A stretch of 64,000 bases of DNA from JAEINY01 sp942490535 (GCA_942490535.1 CALNXQ010000005.1:62001-126000), one strand, 5' to 3'; counted from the first letter of the stretch, positions 42,274 through 51,271 are shown. Notes: generated by a model from the sequence alone, not told the origin. Numbers and translations are program-made.

Positions 42274-43407
42274 TTAATAAATATGAATGTCGTCCGAATC
42301 CATTTCATCTTCATCAATTTTATTACTGTTTATGGCCCGCCAGGCATACCAAATATAAGCCACTACAAACGGAATCATCAAAGAACTGTAGCTCATTGCC
42401 GTCAGGGTAAAATGACTGGATGAAGCATTTTCAATGGTTAACGAACTTTGCAGGTCAAAGGTAGATGGATAAAAAGCCGTATTGTTGAACCCTGCAACCA
42501 GCAGTAAACTCAACACGGTAATTACGGTACCGGCGCCAGCCGACCAGATTCCTTTGGTACTATCCTTCACCAGGCTACTGATAATGCCAAACAACACAGC
42601 CAACACACCCAAAAGGAACATCACCAGGAGAACCGGCATTTCAATCAAATTATTAAAATACTTGTAGGGCTCCATAAAAACCTCTTTCGTTTCGGGATTT
42701 ACAGCAAAACCATCACGGAACATTAACCAAATTACAAAGGTTAAAAAGAAGAATACAAAAGGTACCGCATTATACAATAAATGCTTTTTAGCACGCGTAA
42801 AGATATCATCATGCTCAATACTGTTCATGAAATAGAGTAATCCCAATACCCGGGCCAAAAAGAAAACAGCTAATCCCAGTGATAAATTATGGAGATTAAG
42901 AGCAGCTTCCAGCCCATGCGATGGTGTTTCCCATTGTGATTGGTTCATATCATTCACTGTAAAAGCAGATCCAGTGAAAAAAGTAGCTACTGCTGTTCCA
43001 ATCAGGATGGTACCAATTAAGCCATTAATAAACAAAAAAGCTTCGTATCCTCTGGGACCAAACAGATTATTGGGTCGGGACCGGAATTCATAGGCGATGG
43101 CTTGCAATACAAACGCAAACAAAATAATCATCCACACCCAATAAGCACCTCCGAAGCTGGTGCTGTAAAACAAGGGAAAGGAAGCGAAAAAAGCGCCCCC
43201 AAAGGTGACTAAAGTGGTAAAAGTAAATTCCCATTTTCGCCCCAATGTATTAATAATCATCGTGCGTTCCACACCTGTTTTGCCAATGGTGTTGATCAGG
43301 GTCTGACCACCTTGTACGAACATCAAAAACACGAGGATGGCCCCCAACAAAGAGACCAATACCCACCAGTATTGTTGAAGTGCTAAATGTGATAGAGTTT
43401 CAAACAT
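42274..43407 (-). CDS. cydB: Cytochrome bd ubiquinol oxidase subunit II
   Basis: Second core subunit of the high-affinity bd quinol oxidase, 377 residues with about eight to nine membrane helices. Family segments include QGGQTLINTIGKTGVERTMI and AIAYEFRSRPNNLFGPRGYE. Its start overlaps the cydA 3' end by 8 bases, indicating coupled translation. Confidence 0.95.
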   Translation of the reverse strand: MFETLSHLALQQYWWVLVSLLGAILVFLMFVQGGQTLINTIGKTGVERTMIINTLGRKWEFTFTTLVTFGGAFFASFPLFYSTSFGGAYWVWMIILFAFVLQAIAYEFRSRPNNLFGPRGYEAFLFINGLIGTILIGTAVATFFTGSAFTVNDMNQSQWETPSHGLEAALNLHNLSLGLAVFFLARVLGLLYFMNSIEHDDIFTRAKKHLLYNAVPFVFFFLTFVIWLMFRDGFAVNPETKEVFMEPYKYFNNLIEMPVLLVMFLLGVLAVLFGIISSLVKDSTKGIWSAGAGTVITVLSLLLVAGFNNTAFYPSTFDLQSSLTIENASSSHFTLTAMSYSSLMIPFVVAYIWYAWRAINSNKIDEDEMDSDDIHIY

Positions 43408-45001
43408 TATTTTTTCCTCCTACTTTAGGTCCATTTTGGATTTGTTTCGTCATGATCCGAACTTCGGCAATGGCTAAGGCCACAAACGTAATGGTGAACG
43501 CCCAAAAAGTAATCATGACGGAACTGCTGTCTATTTTGGATACGGCGGTCATGGTGGGCATCAAATCCTGAATCACCCAAGGTTGACGTCCCATTTCAGA
43601 TACAATCCACCCGGCCTGACTGGCAATGTAAGCCAATGGAATGGTCCATAAAGCAGTATACAAAATGATACGTTTATTCTCAATCTTGTTGTGCAAGGTG
43701 AACCACAATAGCACAACAAACAACAACAAGAAGTGACCACCAAGTATAACCATGATGTGAAATGCATAAAACGACATGGATATCGGTGGTACTATTTTAA
43801 AGGCGTTTAATTCCAATTGATGCGGGTCAGGATCATAATAATTTCCATATCCGAAATAATTAAAATAGGTTTCAATCCATTCTTTATCATCAAACTTGGC
43901 ACGCAAAGCTGCCAACTCCGGAGATTTATTCTTTTTGGCCGCCTTATAGGCCTTTAACACCTGCTGCGCCTCGTAACCGCGGCGTATTTTTTCTTTGTAC
44001 GACATGATGCCGTGCATCTCATTTCCCAATACCAGATCTTTAATACCAGGCACAAACGCATCTACCTTTAAAAAGGCCAGATAGGATAGCATGTTTGGTA
44101 TTTCGATCTTCACCAAAAACTCTTGTTCCGAGTCCCGATGAAAGGGATCATCATGAGGGCGGGCAAATAAACCGACAGCCACCAGAGGCGCATTGGTCTG
44201 TCCATCGTACAATGATTCCATGGCAGCAAATTTCATTGGCTGCGTTTTGGCAACATCACGTGCACTACTGTCCCCTGTACCCATTAACAAAATGGATGAG
44301 ATAATTCCAAAAACAGAACCTACAATAATACTGCGCTTAGCAAACAAAACATGTTGCTTTTTTATTAAAAACCAACTACTGATGCCTACCACAAAAATAG
44401 CCGCTAATACATAGCCTGAAGTTGTCGTATGCAGAAATTTAGTCACTGCTGAATCGGAAAAGAGCACCGCCCAAAAATCGACCATCTCATTACGTGCAGT
44501 GTCGGGATTAAACTTCATACCCACCGGATTCTGCATCCAGGCATTAGCTACCAATATCCACAATGCGGATAAATTGGTCCCAATAGCCGTTAACCAAGTG
44601 GCGGTAAGGTGAAAGCGCTTGCTCACTTTGCCCCAGCCAAAAAACATGACAGCCACAAAAGTACTTTCCAGAAAAAAGGCCATGATTCCTTCGATGGCCA
44701 GTGGTGCGCCAAAAATGTCACCGACAAACCAGGAATAATTCGACCAGTTGGTCCCAAACTGAAACTCCAGAATCAGTCCGGTGGCCACACCGATGGCGAA
44801 GTTGATCCCGAAAATTTTCATCCAGAACTTAGTAATTCGCTTCCATTCCAAATCACCCGTTCTAACATAAATGGTCTCCATAAAGGCAATAATTACAGCC
44901 AGACCAAGGGTAAGGGGAACAAAGAGCCAATGAAACATGGCCGTCAGGGCAAATTGCGCCCGTGACCAGTTGATCAGCGTTACATCAATATTCTCTAACA
45001 T
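43400..45001 (-). CDS. cydA: Cytochrome bd ubiquinol oxidase subunit I
   Basis: Haem-binding core subunit of the bd oxidase, which reduces O2 to water at low oxygen. It has 533 residues. Haem ligands are visible as H24 (MFHWLFVPLTLGL) and H191 (FLHTTTSGYV), and the conserved SEMGRQPWVIQDLMPT provides the axial Met and invariant Trp region near the C-terminus. The extracellular quinol loop (about 245-390) is long and includes KFAAMESLYDGQT. It follows a DUF4492 gene after 13 bases and overlaps cydB. Confidence 0.96.
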   Translation of the reverse strand: MLENIDVTLINWSRAQFALTAMFHWLFVPLTLGLAVIIAFMETIYVRTGDLEWKRITKFWMKIFGINFAIGVATGLILEFQFGTNWSNYSWFVGDIFGAPLAIEGIMAFFLESTFVAVMFFGWGKVSKRFHLTATWLTAIGTNLSALWILVANAWMQNPVGMKFNPDTARNEMVDFWAVLFSDSAVTKFLHTTTSGYVLAAIFVVGISSWFLIKKQHVLFAKRSIIVGSVFGIISSILLMGTGDSSARDVAKTQPMKFAAMESLYDGQTNAPLVAVGLFARPHDDPFHRDSEQEFLVKIEIPNMLSYLAFLKVDAFVPGIKDLVLGNEMHGIMSYKEKIRRGYEAQQVLKAYKAAKKNKSPELAALRAKFDDKEWIETYFNYFGYGNYYDPDPHQLELNAFKIVPPISMSFYAFHIMVILGGHFLLLFVVLLWFTLHNKIENKRIILYTALWTIPLAYIASQAGWIVSEMGRQPWVIQDLMPTMTAVSKIDSSSVMITFWAFTITFVALAIAEVRIMTKQIQNGPKVGGKNNV

Positions 45002-45014
45002 TATGGTTGTATTT

Positions 45015-45227
45015 TTAGTGTGTGATTAATTCCTCCAAAACATGTTGCGCCCGTTCTTCATCCGTCGTATACTTATTTTTTAAAGTATCTCTGAAAAAGA
45101 ATAGTTTAAATACTGCGAACATAATAAATAATTTTAACAAAATTATTATCCACATGGTACGTCCCCATGAACTCATATTCATGAAGCCTTCCACGTAAAA
45201 CAGATACACTTTATTTATCAAATTCAT
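45015..45227 (-). CDS. DUF4492 small membrane protein of the cyd operon
   Basis: A 70-residue protein with one strongly hydrophobic helix (about 24-47: MWIIILLKLFIMFAVFKLFF) and a polar C-tail ending RAQHVLEELITH. The N-terminus (NKVYLFYVEGFMNMSSWGRT) matches the DUF4492 family that stands upstream of cydA in many Bacteroidota. It is probably a bd-oxidase assembly or accessory factor. It is the first gene of the operon. Confidence 0.8.
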   Translation of the reverse strand: MNLINKVYLFYVEGFMNMSSWGRTMWIIILLKLFIMFAVFKLFFFRDTLKNKYTTDEERAQHVLEELITH

Positions 45228-45472
45228 AAATCATTCTATAAGTTTCATCCCTCCCTATACAAAAGCTTGCGCCAAGATAACAAACAATTCAAGAACCTAA
45301 ATACTCAATTAGTATGTTTTAAATCATCATTTCGCAATTGCCGCAAACTTTCTGCAATAGTAGACAAACACTTAGCTTCTTTTGTTTACAAAAAAAATCA
45401 CTTCGCAAAAAAAAGACTTTTATATCTGATTACAAATAAGTTCCACTACCAAAAAGCGACCACACTGATTAA

Positions 45473-45492
45473 TTAAGTAAAGAATTACTTAA
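45473..45492. promoter_or_regulatory. 20-bp palindrome, possible CRP/FNR-type operator
   Basis: TTAAGTAA-AGAA-TTACTTAA is a perfect inverted repeat with 8-base arms and a 4-base spacer. The 4-base spacing is that of CRP/FNR-family sites, though the half-site differs from the usual TTGA. It lies 246 bases upstream of the DUF4492-cydAB operon and 215 bases upstream of the ECF sigma gene. Confidence 0.4.
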
Positions 45493-45640
45493 ACAAATTT
45501 GGCAGTTCAGAAATTTTTGTTCACCTTTATTCTGCAATTAGGTAATTGTTTGCCTCTTTATTTTAATTAATAAACTTGTATTGATTGTCAGTTGCATAAA
45601 CAGATTTTATTAACTAAATTATGTGAGGATTTGGAAAACA

Positions 45641-45693
45641 CAAACGTTAAACACCCAAACATTTGTGTTGAATCCAAAACCAAACGTTAAACA
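45641..45693. repeat. 13-bp direct repeat upstream of the ECF sigma gene
   Basis: CAAACGTTAAACA occurs at 45641-45653 and again at 45681-45693, 40 bases apart, immediately before the ATG at 45707. The exact repeat and its position in the 5' leader suggest a binding site. A weak hairpin (AACACAAA/TTTGTGTT) lies around the first copy. Confidence 0.6.
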
Positions 45694-45706
45694 AAAACCC
45701 AACAAG

Positions 45707-46198
45707 ATGACCGCAGAACAATTCAACCATCGACTTTTGGGGCTTCAACAGAGAATGTTTAGCTACGCCCTTACATTGACAACTAACGAAGAGGATGCGA
45801 ATGATCTTCTTCAGGAAACGAACTACCGGGCCCTCTCATCACGCGAAAAATTTGTGATGAACACCAATTTTTCTGCCTGGATGCATACCATTATGCGCAA
45901 TTCGTTTATTAATAACTACCGAAGGCGCTACAAAATGCGTCAAGCTCCTATGCTGGTGGATGAAGTAAACTACTTGTCCAACATGTACTACACAAATGAC
46001 ACACCCGATCGTTTGCATTACACAGGCGAGATCAGAACACATATGAACAGCCTGGATAATGATTTTAAGCAACCCTTAACCATGCACATGGAAGGCTACA
46101 AATACAAAGAGATTGCTGAAAAACTGGACATGCCAATTGGTACGGTGAAAAGCCGCATCTTTTTTGGACGAAAAAAATTACAACAATTGATTGAATAG
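45707..46198 (+). CDS. ECF-type RNA polymerase sigma factor
   Basis: A 163-residue group IV sigma factor. The start at 45707 (MTAEQFNHRLLGLQQRMFS) is preferred over an upstream in-frame ATG at 45623 because the extra 28 residues are low complexity and cover the direct repeats. Region 2 shows ALTLTTNEEDANDLLQETNY and FSAWMHTIMRNSFINNYRRR; region 4 shows EGYKYKEIAEKLDMPIGTVK and SRIFFGRKKLQQ. No anti-sigma gene adjoins, as in a conserved orphan ECF group of Bacteroidota. Confidence 0.92.
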   Translation: MTAEQFNHRLLGLQQRMFSYALTLTTNEEDANDLLQETNYRALSSREKFVMNTNFSAWMHTIMRNSFINNYRRRYKMRQAPMLVDEVNYLSNMYYTNDTPDRLHYTGEIRTHMNSLDNDFKQPLTMHMEGYKYKEIAEKLDMPIGTVKSRIFFGRKKLQQLIE

Positions 46199-46224
46199 TA
46201 TGATACATTTTAAAGATGATAATT

Positions 46225-46261
46225 AATCGGGATGATACGTTGTTACATCCCGATTTTTTTT
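46225..46261 (+). terminator. Terminator of the ECF sigma gene
   Basis: AATCGGGATG (46225-46234) pairs perfectly with CATCCCGATT (46246-46255), followed by a run of eight T's. Confidence 0.9.
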
Positions 46262-46267
46262 ACCCAA

Positions 46268-46302
46268 AAAAGCAGCTTCAACCAAAGGATGAAGCTGCTT
46301 TT
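46268..46302 (-). terminator. Terminator of the HExxH lipoprotein gene
   Basis: On the minus strand AAAAGCAGCTTCA (46302-46290) pairs perfectly with TGAAGCTGCTTTT (46280-46268), and the T-run continues to 46266. It lies between convergent genes, back to back with the sigma-gene terminator. Confidence 0.9.
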
Positions 46303-46324
46303 ACTAGTATCACACAAGAGTATA

Positions 46325-48388
46325 TTAGCTCTTTTTCAACTCCTTCACAGCTTTACCTGCTTCTTTAATGATGGAATTAATGGAAATATCCTCCCCTAAT
46401 CCTTCCTGCATCCAGGCATTGGGTGTCAGCGTACCTATTCGGTACAAACGCTCAACTTCAGGAGCAAAATCAGCCGTTTGTAAATATTGCTCCACCTGAA
46501 ATTGAATCAAATGACCAAATGCATAATTGGACAGGTATATCGGACTGTTCACCATGTGTGAATAAATGGCTAAAATCGGTTCATCCTGAATACCAAAAAC
46601 AGGTGCATAAAACTCATTCCAAATTTCTATGGCCATCGCCACTACTGCTACATTTAATTCAGAAGCAGTGGCGTTCGGATTGTTATACATCCATTTCCAC
46701 ATGCGCTGATCTAACAATGACACACCCATGATTTCATACGTCGACCAGAAATTATCCAGGGTTTGCAAAGCCACTTTTTGTGGATTTTTGTTATCAATGC
46801 CTAACAATTCCAAATCACGTTTCTGGAAAATAAATGCCAACGCTTCTGTAAATGCAGTGTTTGGCACTCCATTGAGCATGTAATAATCCACATCATACAA
46901 AGAAATGGTCTGCTCTACATTGTGTCCGAACTCATGGATCGCAATGTTATAGCCCTTGTAGTCCATACCCGATTCCGGGATGCGCGTGCGCAAGTGTGCT
47001 GTTTCACCTTTCATGGATGCACCCCAGGCATGACCTGAACCACGCGCCGGATCCACATCGATACGTGCCGCCAGGTAATCGGCCTTTTGCTGTGTAAAAC
47101 CAAGTTTTAACAACAGATTAGGTAAATCCGCTTTTAATGCCGTCGCATTAGGATAGCGTTTCTGGGTGATGGCATTCAAACTTTCTTCGTTAATACTGCT
47201 GCGGGCTTTAAACCCATCGTACCAGATGTCCCAGGGTTTCAAACCTCTGCCCAAACGCATTTTGATCAATTCGCCTACTTTCTTCAACTCACTGGAAGAC
47301 ATAAACTTCTTAAACAACTTTTCAGCATCGGCTTGTGTTATTTCCATGCCGCCTTCAAAAGATCGCTTAATGGCTGTATTCAGTGGCGTATACTCATCCA
47401 TAGCCTTCATGGCATGGAAATTATTCAATATTTGCTGATAACGGGCATTGGGCTCCGGTGAAGCTTCTACTTGCTGACCATCTTTATACACAATATTTGT
47501 ATAAGGATCCCATTTGTAATCGCCGTTATTGATAACTTTTTCAGGAATGGTTTGCGTGATGATCCGCTTCATCACTTCGTAAACCAGGGCTTGCTCATCT
47601 AAGCCTTCGACTCCTTTACTATAATTGGATTTAATTTCGTCCCTCAGGTTCCAGTGCGATAACAACACCATATCTTTCGGGAAAAACGTGTTGTTGCTGC
47701 CATCGGTCAGATTACCCATGAAGATATTATAGTTCGCGATATACATTTCAGAAGCCGAACTCACCTCCGAAGCATTCTGTAACAATTCAGCAGGAATGCG
47801 GGCCGTAAACATATCACCTAAACGGGCAAAAGCCCATTCCTGACGAGTCCAGTCTTTGCCCATCTTTTCCTTTTCTTTCAATGAGTAATACGGAAAATTA
47901 AGGGCGATAGTGAATGCCAGTTTATTACGGTATAAATCCTCAATTAAATGCGCACCTGCACTGAAACCGCCAAAGGCTTCATCGATGGGTAAAATTTCCC
48001 CCATGGGTTCATGCAACGGCTTTTGAAGATCAAGCCCTATCTTGTTAAAATGACCATTTAAAATTTCAAAATTGCGACTCACTTTTTCAAACACCTGGGA
48101 ACGTTTTTGTTCGTCAGCAATGAACTGGTTCATACAAAAAGATTTGAACTCTTCTTCCGACCCGTTGGTATTACGCCATAACGATGCCGCATGATTAACA
48201 CCGCGTTCAGCACGAACTTTGATGGACTCACCATACTGACTCACCAATTCCTTCACGGTTGATTTAACGGTTACCTTAGAAATATTGGGTACCTCTTGGC
48301 TTTGCTCCGTATCACATTGCTTCTGACAACATGCTGAGAACAAAATGGCAATACCCAACACTAAAAACAATTTCTTCATGATTTTCAA
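46325..48388 (-). CDS. HExxH zinc metallopeptidase lipoprotein
   Basis: A 687-residue lipoprotein, probably starting at the second in-frame Met (MKKLFLV, 48379). The lipobox is FSAC (Cys20). The gluzincin motif HEFGH (485-489) lies in AIHEFGHNVEQ, and E515 in FTEALAFIF is the likely third ligand. Most of the protein is alpha-helical, like M2/M3-type oligopeptidases, but no cleaner family assignment is possible. It probably acts on peptides at the cell envelope. A -7 element (TATTTTTG, 48424-48417) lies just upstream. Confidence 0.82.
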   Translation of the reverse strand: MKIMKKLFLVLGIAILFSACCQKQCDTEQSQEVPNISKVTVKSTVKELVSQYGESIKVRAERGVNHAASLWRNTNGSEEEFKSFCMNQFIADEQKRSQVFEKVSRNFEILNGHFNKIGLDLQKPLHEPMGEILPIDEAFGGFSAGAHLIEDLYRNKLAFTIALNFPYYSLKEKEKMGKDWTRQEWAFARLGDMFTARIPAELLQNASEVSSASEMYIANYNIFMGNLTDGSNNTFFPKDMVLLSHWNLRDEIKSNYSKGVEGLDEQALVYEVMKRIITQTIPEKVINNGDYKWDPYTNIVYKDGQQVEASPEPNARYQQILNNFHAMKAMDEYTPLNTAIKRSFEGGMEITQADAEKLFKKFMSSSELKKVGELIKMRLGRGLKPWDIWYDGFKARSSINEESLNAITQKRYPNATALKADLPNLLLKLGFTQQKADYLAARIDVDPARGSGHAWGASMKGETAHLRTRIPESGMDYKGYNIAIHEFGHNVEQTISLYDVDYYMLNGVPNTAFTEALAFIFQKRDLELLGIDNKNPQKVALQTLDNFWSTYEIMGVSLLDQRMWKWMYNNPNATASELNVAVVAMAIEIWNEFYAPVFGIQDEPILAIYSHMVNSPIYLSNYAFGHLIQFQVEQYLQTADFAPEVERLYRIGTLTPNAWMQEGLGEDISINSIIKEAGKAVKELKKS

Positions 48389-48416
48389 ATTTGGATTGAA
48401 CTAACTATGCTTTTTT

Positions 48417-48424
48417 CAAAAATA
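48417..48424 (-). promoter_or_regulatory. Putative -7 element of the HExxH lipoprotein gene
   Basis: Minus-strand TATTTTTG matches TAnnTTTG; a TTG lies 16 bases upstream (48443-48441), slightly closer than usual. Confidence 0.45.
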
Positions 48425-48544
48425 TAGAAATAAAAAATGCCAATGAAGGATTTTCGGCAGGTTTAGGAATATTACTCTGAAATGCAAATTACCATTAAGG
48501 TTCCTTTGGTTCAGAATAAACTCCCCAAATCCGACACATAACAA

Positions 48545-49984
48545 TTACACCGATTCCTTTTTCCACCTTCCTTTGTTGAACAGATACAGCGATAACAGGG
48601 TCATGCTTGCTTCAGCGATGATAATGGAATAAAAAACACCTGTTTCCCGAAAACCTAATGAAATAGCCAATACATAGGCCAATGGAATTTCCACCATCCA
48701 AAAGGCAAAAATATTGATGCGCGTTGGTGTGCGGGTATCCCCTGCACCATTAAAGGCCTGCACCATCACCATCCCCAATCCGTAAAACACGAAACCATAA
48801 GCAATGATTTGTAAACATTCCACTCCATATTTAATCACTTCAGTATCCTCGGTAAAAAATCGGATAAACCAATCGGGGAATAGAATAAACAAAACGCTCA
48901 AACTACCCAGGAAAATCATATTAATGCGTGCCACACCCCAAACCGCTTTTTCAGCACGGGCAGAATGACCGGCGCCGAGATTTTGTCCTACCAGTGCTGC
49001 TGCGGCATTACTTAATCCCCATGATGGCAATAACGAGAATATTATCACGCGGATCCCAATGGTGTAGCCAGCCAAAACATCACTTCCAAAAGCTGAAATG
49101 ATACGCACCATGAAAACCCAACTGGATGTCGCAATCATGGACTGAGCAATTCCGCCAAGAGAGATTTTTACCAAATGAGAGATGCGCTGCCATTCTATCC
49201 CTATTGGAAGGTGCTTCAAGGAGATCCGGCCTTTCCCACTCCACATCACGTAAAATTGATACACCACCGCCACGCCGCGTCCAATTGTGGTAGCTATCGC
49301 AGCACCGGTAATCCCTAGTTCAGGGAATGGGCCAATACCAAAAATCAAGAGCGGATCCAGAATAATATTCAACCCATTGGCCATCCATAAAACACGCATA
49401 GCAATGGCAGCATCACCGGCTCCCCGGAATATAGCGTTATTGATGAAAAGCAGCATAATCACCAGGTTACCGCCAAACATGACTGAGGTGTAACCATTGA
49501 ACTCTTCTACAATCACAGGAGAAGCTCCCATTAATCGCAGCAAGTCTTTTGCCCAAAAGATACCCGGAAGTGCAATTACTAAAGAGATAAAAATTCCGGT
49601 AAAAATAGCTTGCAGACCTTCTTTTGAAGCTTCTTCCGGCTTTTTCTCACCAATTCGTCGCGACACCAGGGCGGTAGTCGCCATACTCAGACCAAAGGCT
49701 ATGGCATAAATAATGGTTAGTACACTTTCTGTGATGCCCACAGTAGCCACAGCATCAGCACCAAGTTTACCAACAAAATAGATATCAACCACGGCAAAGA
49801 TGGATTCCATCACCATCTCCAAAACCATAGGAATAGCGAGTAATAATACGGCTTTTCCCAGAGGAATCTGGGTGTAATCTTGCGAGGAACCGGCCAGCGC
49901 TTCTTTTATGTCCTTAATTAGTGTCATCAAGGACCACTTTTGTGGTTGAAAAGGTATATTTGAAGATAACGATTTCTTAGTCAT
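48545..49984 (-). CDS. MATE-family multidrug efflux transporter
   Basis: A 479-residue inner-membrane antiporter with about twelve membrane helices. Typical MatE stretches are PLGKAVLLLAIPMVLEMVME, VDIYFVGKLGADAVATVGI and AAAALVGQNLGAGHSARAEK. Such proteins export cationic drugs or metabolites with Na+ or H+. An N-terminal extension of about 40 polar residues precedes the first helix; an internal Met (MTLIKDIKEAL) could also be the start. The gene begins inside the last codons of a small upstream ORF that has a strong Shine-Dalgarno sequence. Confidence 0.92.
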   Translation of the reverse strand: MTKKSLSSNIPFQPQKWSLMTLIKDIKEALAGSSQDYTQIPLGKAVLLLAIPMVLEMVMESIFAVVDIYFVGKLGADAVATVGITESVLTIIYAIAFGLSMATTALVSRRIGEKKPEEASKEGLQAIFTGIFISLVIALPGIFWAKDLLRLMGASPVIVEEFNGYTSVMFGGNLVIMLLFINNAIFRGAGDAAIAMRVLWMANGLNIILDPLLIFGIGPFPELGITGAAIATTIGRGVAVVYQFYVMWSGKGRISLKHLPIGIEWQRISHLVKISLGGIAQSMIATSSWVFMVRIISAFGSDVLAGYTIGIRVIIFSLLPSWGLSNAAAALVGQNLGAGHSARAEKAVWGVARINMIFLGSLSVLFILFPDWFIRFFTEDTEVIKYGVECLQIIAYGFVFYGLGMVMVQAFNGAGDTRTPTRINIFAFWMVEIPLAYVLAISLGFRETGVFYSIIIAEASMTLLSLYLFNKGRWKKESV

Positions 49985-50111
49985 TGTGTTTTCGTTTCTG
50001 TTTGATTCGACTTCGGTAAGCAGTTACATTTCTCATTGAAAATGAATTTGTTTTCAATAAACTAGACGGTACGCACACAGCGTAATCAGTAATGATTTCA
50101 CAAGTATTCAT
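49977..50111 (-). CDS. 44-residue upstream ORF overlapping the MATE gene start
   Basis: Read from ATG at 50111: opens MNTCEIITDYAVCV, ends in a basic tail (RSRIKQKRKHND). AGGAGG lies at 50124-50119, 7 bases before the ATG, which is striking in a phylum that rarely uses Shine-Dalgarno sequences. The stop TAA lies inside the first codons of the MATE gene (ATGACTAAG), so the two frames overlap. It looks like a leader peptide or coupling ORF that may control pump translation. Conservation is not known. Confidence 0.55.
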   Translation of the reverse strand: MNTCEIITDYAVCVPSSLLKTNSFSMRNVTAYRSRIKQKRKHND

Positions 50112-50267
50112 GATAAATCCTCCTAAAATTAATGGAATTAATAAATGATAATTAAAACGATAAATGCAAAGACAATGGCAACCGGAAGGGATCTAACAGA
50201 AAACTATCAGACCAACGGTGACTGGGGATGGTATATATTTCATAGTCATCATAATACACAAAAGAAA

Positions 50268-50287
50268 GCTATTTTTTCTGAAATAGC
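50268..50287. other. Small hairpin upstream of the DUF3124 gene
   Basis: GCTATTT (50268-50274) pairs with AAATAGC (50281-50287) over a six-base loop. It lies in the 238-base gap between the small ORF and the DUF3124 gene. Otherwise I see nothing in that gap apart from the palindrome at 50325-50339. Confidence 0.4.
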
Positions 50288-50324
50288 AAATGGAAATCTC
50301 CCTGCTCATTAAAAAAAATTGTAC

Positions 50325-50339
50325 TTTGGTAATACCAAA
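50325..50339. promoter_or_regulatory. Palindrome TTTGGTA-A-TACCAAA before the DUF3124 gene
   Basis: A perfect inverted repeat of 7-base arms with one central base ends 10 bases before the ATG at 50350. It overlaps TACTTTGG (50323-50330), a seven-of-eight match to the -7 element, so it could be a repressor operator. No regulator gene adjoins. Confidence 0.35.
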
Positions 50340-50349
50340 TAATAAGCTT

Positions 50350-50871
50350 ATGAAACCATTAGCGCTTCTAATCTTCAGCAGTTTTCTACTTCTACACGGA
50401 TGTGAAACACCCAAGCAAGCCACTGATTTGTTTCATTTTCAGATGGAAGGTAGCCAACCGCGTCACCCGTTGAAAACCAACTATAAGGAACTGGTTTACC
50501 TACCAGTTTATGCCGACGTGTATCATGTGGACCAATCGCGTCTATTTCCGCTAACAGCTACCATTAGTTTGCGAAACACCAGCCTTTCTGATTCTTTGTT
50601 CATCTATAAACTAAACTATTACAACACCAAGGGCACCATCTTGAAGGAGTTCCTGAAAACAGACAGAATGCTGAGCCTGGCACCCTTGGAAACATATGAT
50701 CTGGTGATTAACAATAAGCAATATCAAGGGGGAACCGGCGCCAACTTTATTGTGGAGTGGGGCCGAACAAATGGAAATGCTGAATTGTTGGTACAGGCAG
50801 TTATGGTTAGCACCAGTGGCCAACAAGGCTTATCCTTTATTACGGAAGGCCATGTAACTCACTCAGAATAG
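50350..50871 (+). CDS. DUF3124-domain lipoprotein
   Basis: A 173-residue lipoprotein, started at 50350 because this gives a signal sequence with lipobox LHGC (Cys18); an upstream in-frame ATG lacks one. The mature part matches DUF3124: ELVYLPVYADVYHVDQSR, then TATISLRNTSLSDSLFIYKL, GGTGANFIVEWGR and GQQGLSFITEGHV. This family has no known function and is periplasmic. It precedes a small membrane protein gene by 43 bases, possibly as an operon. Confidence 0.82.
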   Translation: MKPLALLIFSSFLLLHGCETPKQATDLFHFQMEGSQPRHPLKTNYKELVYLPVYADVYHVDQSRLFPLTATISLRNTSLSDSLFIYKLNYYNTKGTILKEFLKTDRMLSLAPLETYDLVINNKQYQGGTGANFIVEWGRTNGNAELLVQAVMVSTSGQQGLSFITEGHVTHSE

Positions 50872-50914
50872 CCGGATGACAAAACAAACTAATACTCACA
50901 TTTTATAATCAACA

Positions 50915-51247
50915 ATGCAAAATCAATCGAATACCATTGCCATTTTAAGCTATGTCTGGTTTATTGGCTGGATTATTGCTTTTATCATGCGCCAGAATGA
51001 AAGACCCCAAAGTGAACTGAGTCGTTTTCACTTGCGCCAGTCCTTTGGAATCTTGACAATCTCCTTTGCCTATTCATTTGTAGCCTGGATATTGCATTTT
51101 ATGCATCTGAGTTTCATTAGTAACTTACTGGGATTGGGTATTTTCATCCTTTGGCTAATTGGCCTGATGAGTGCCGTACAAAGTCAATTTAAACCCATCC
51201 CATTTATTGGTGATTGGTTTGAGGAGAATTTTACGTTTATCAGATGA
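50915..51247 (+). CDS. Small membrane protein, DUF4870-like
   Basis: A 110-residue protein with three or four membrane helices (about 8-25, 45-63, 70-90). It has a conserved-looking polar stretch NERPQSELSRFHLRQSFGIL before the second helix, as in DUF4870/TIM-like small membrane proteins whose function is unknown. A good terminator follows at 51272-51300. Confidence 0.7.
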   Translation: MQNQSNTIAILSYVWFIGWIIAFIMRQNERPQSELSRFHLRQSFGILTISFAYSFVAWILHFMHLSFISNLLGLGIFILWLIGLMSAVQSQFKPIPFIGDWFEENFTFIR

Positions 51248-51271
51248 CCAAAATAACACAATCTTATTTAT

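Larger units (their letters stand above)
45228..45706. other. Intergenic region between the cyd operon and an ECF sigma gene
   Basis: About 480 bases separating divergent transcription units. No credible gene; a 69-codon frame at 45267-45476 has no family features. It holds a 20-bp palindrome (45473-45492), a pair of 13-bp direct repeats (45641-45653 and 45681-45693), and a hairpin AACACAAA/TTTGTGTT near the sigma-gene start. I found no consensus -7 element for either side. Confidence 0.6.

Noticed and set aside
45267..45476. 69-residue ORF between the cyd operon and the ECF sigma gene
   Set aside because: AT-rich, basic composition, no family features and no promoter; also contains part of the palindrome at 45473.
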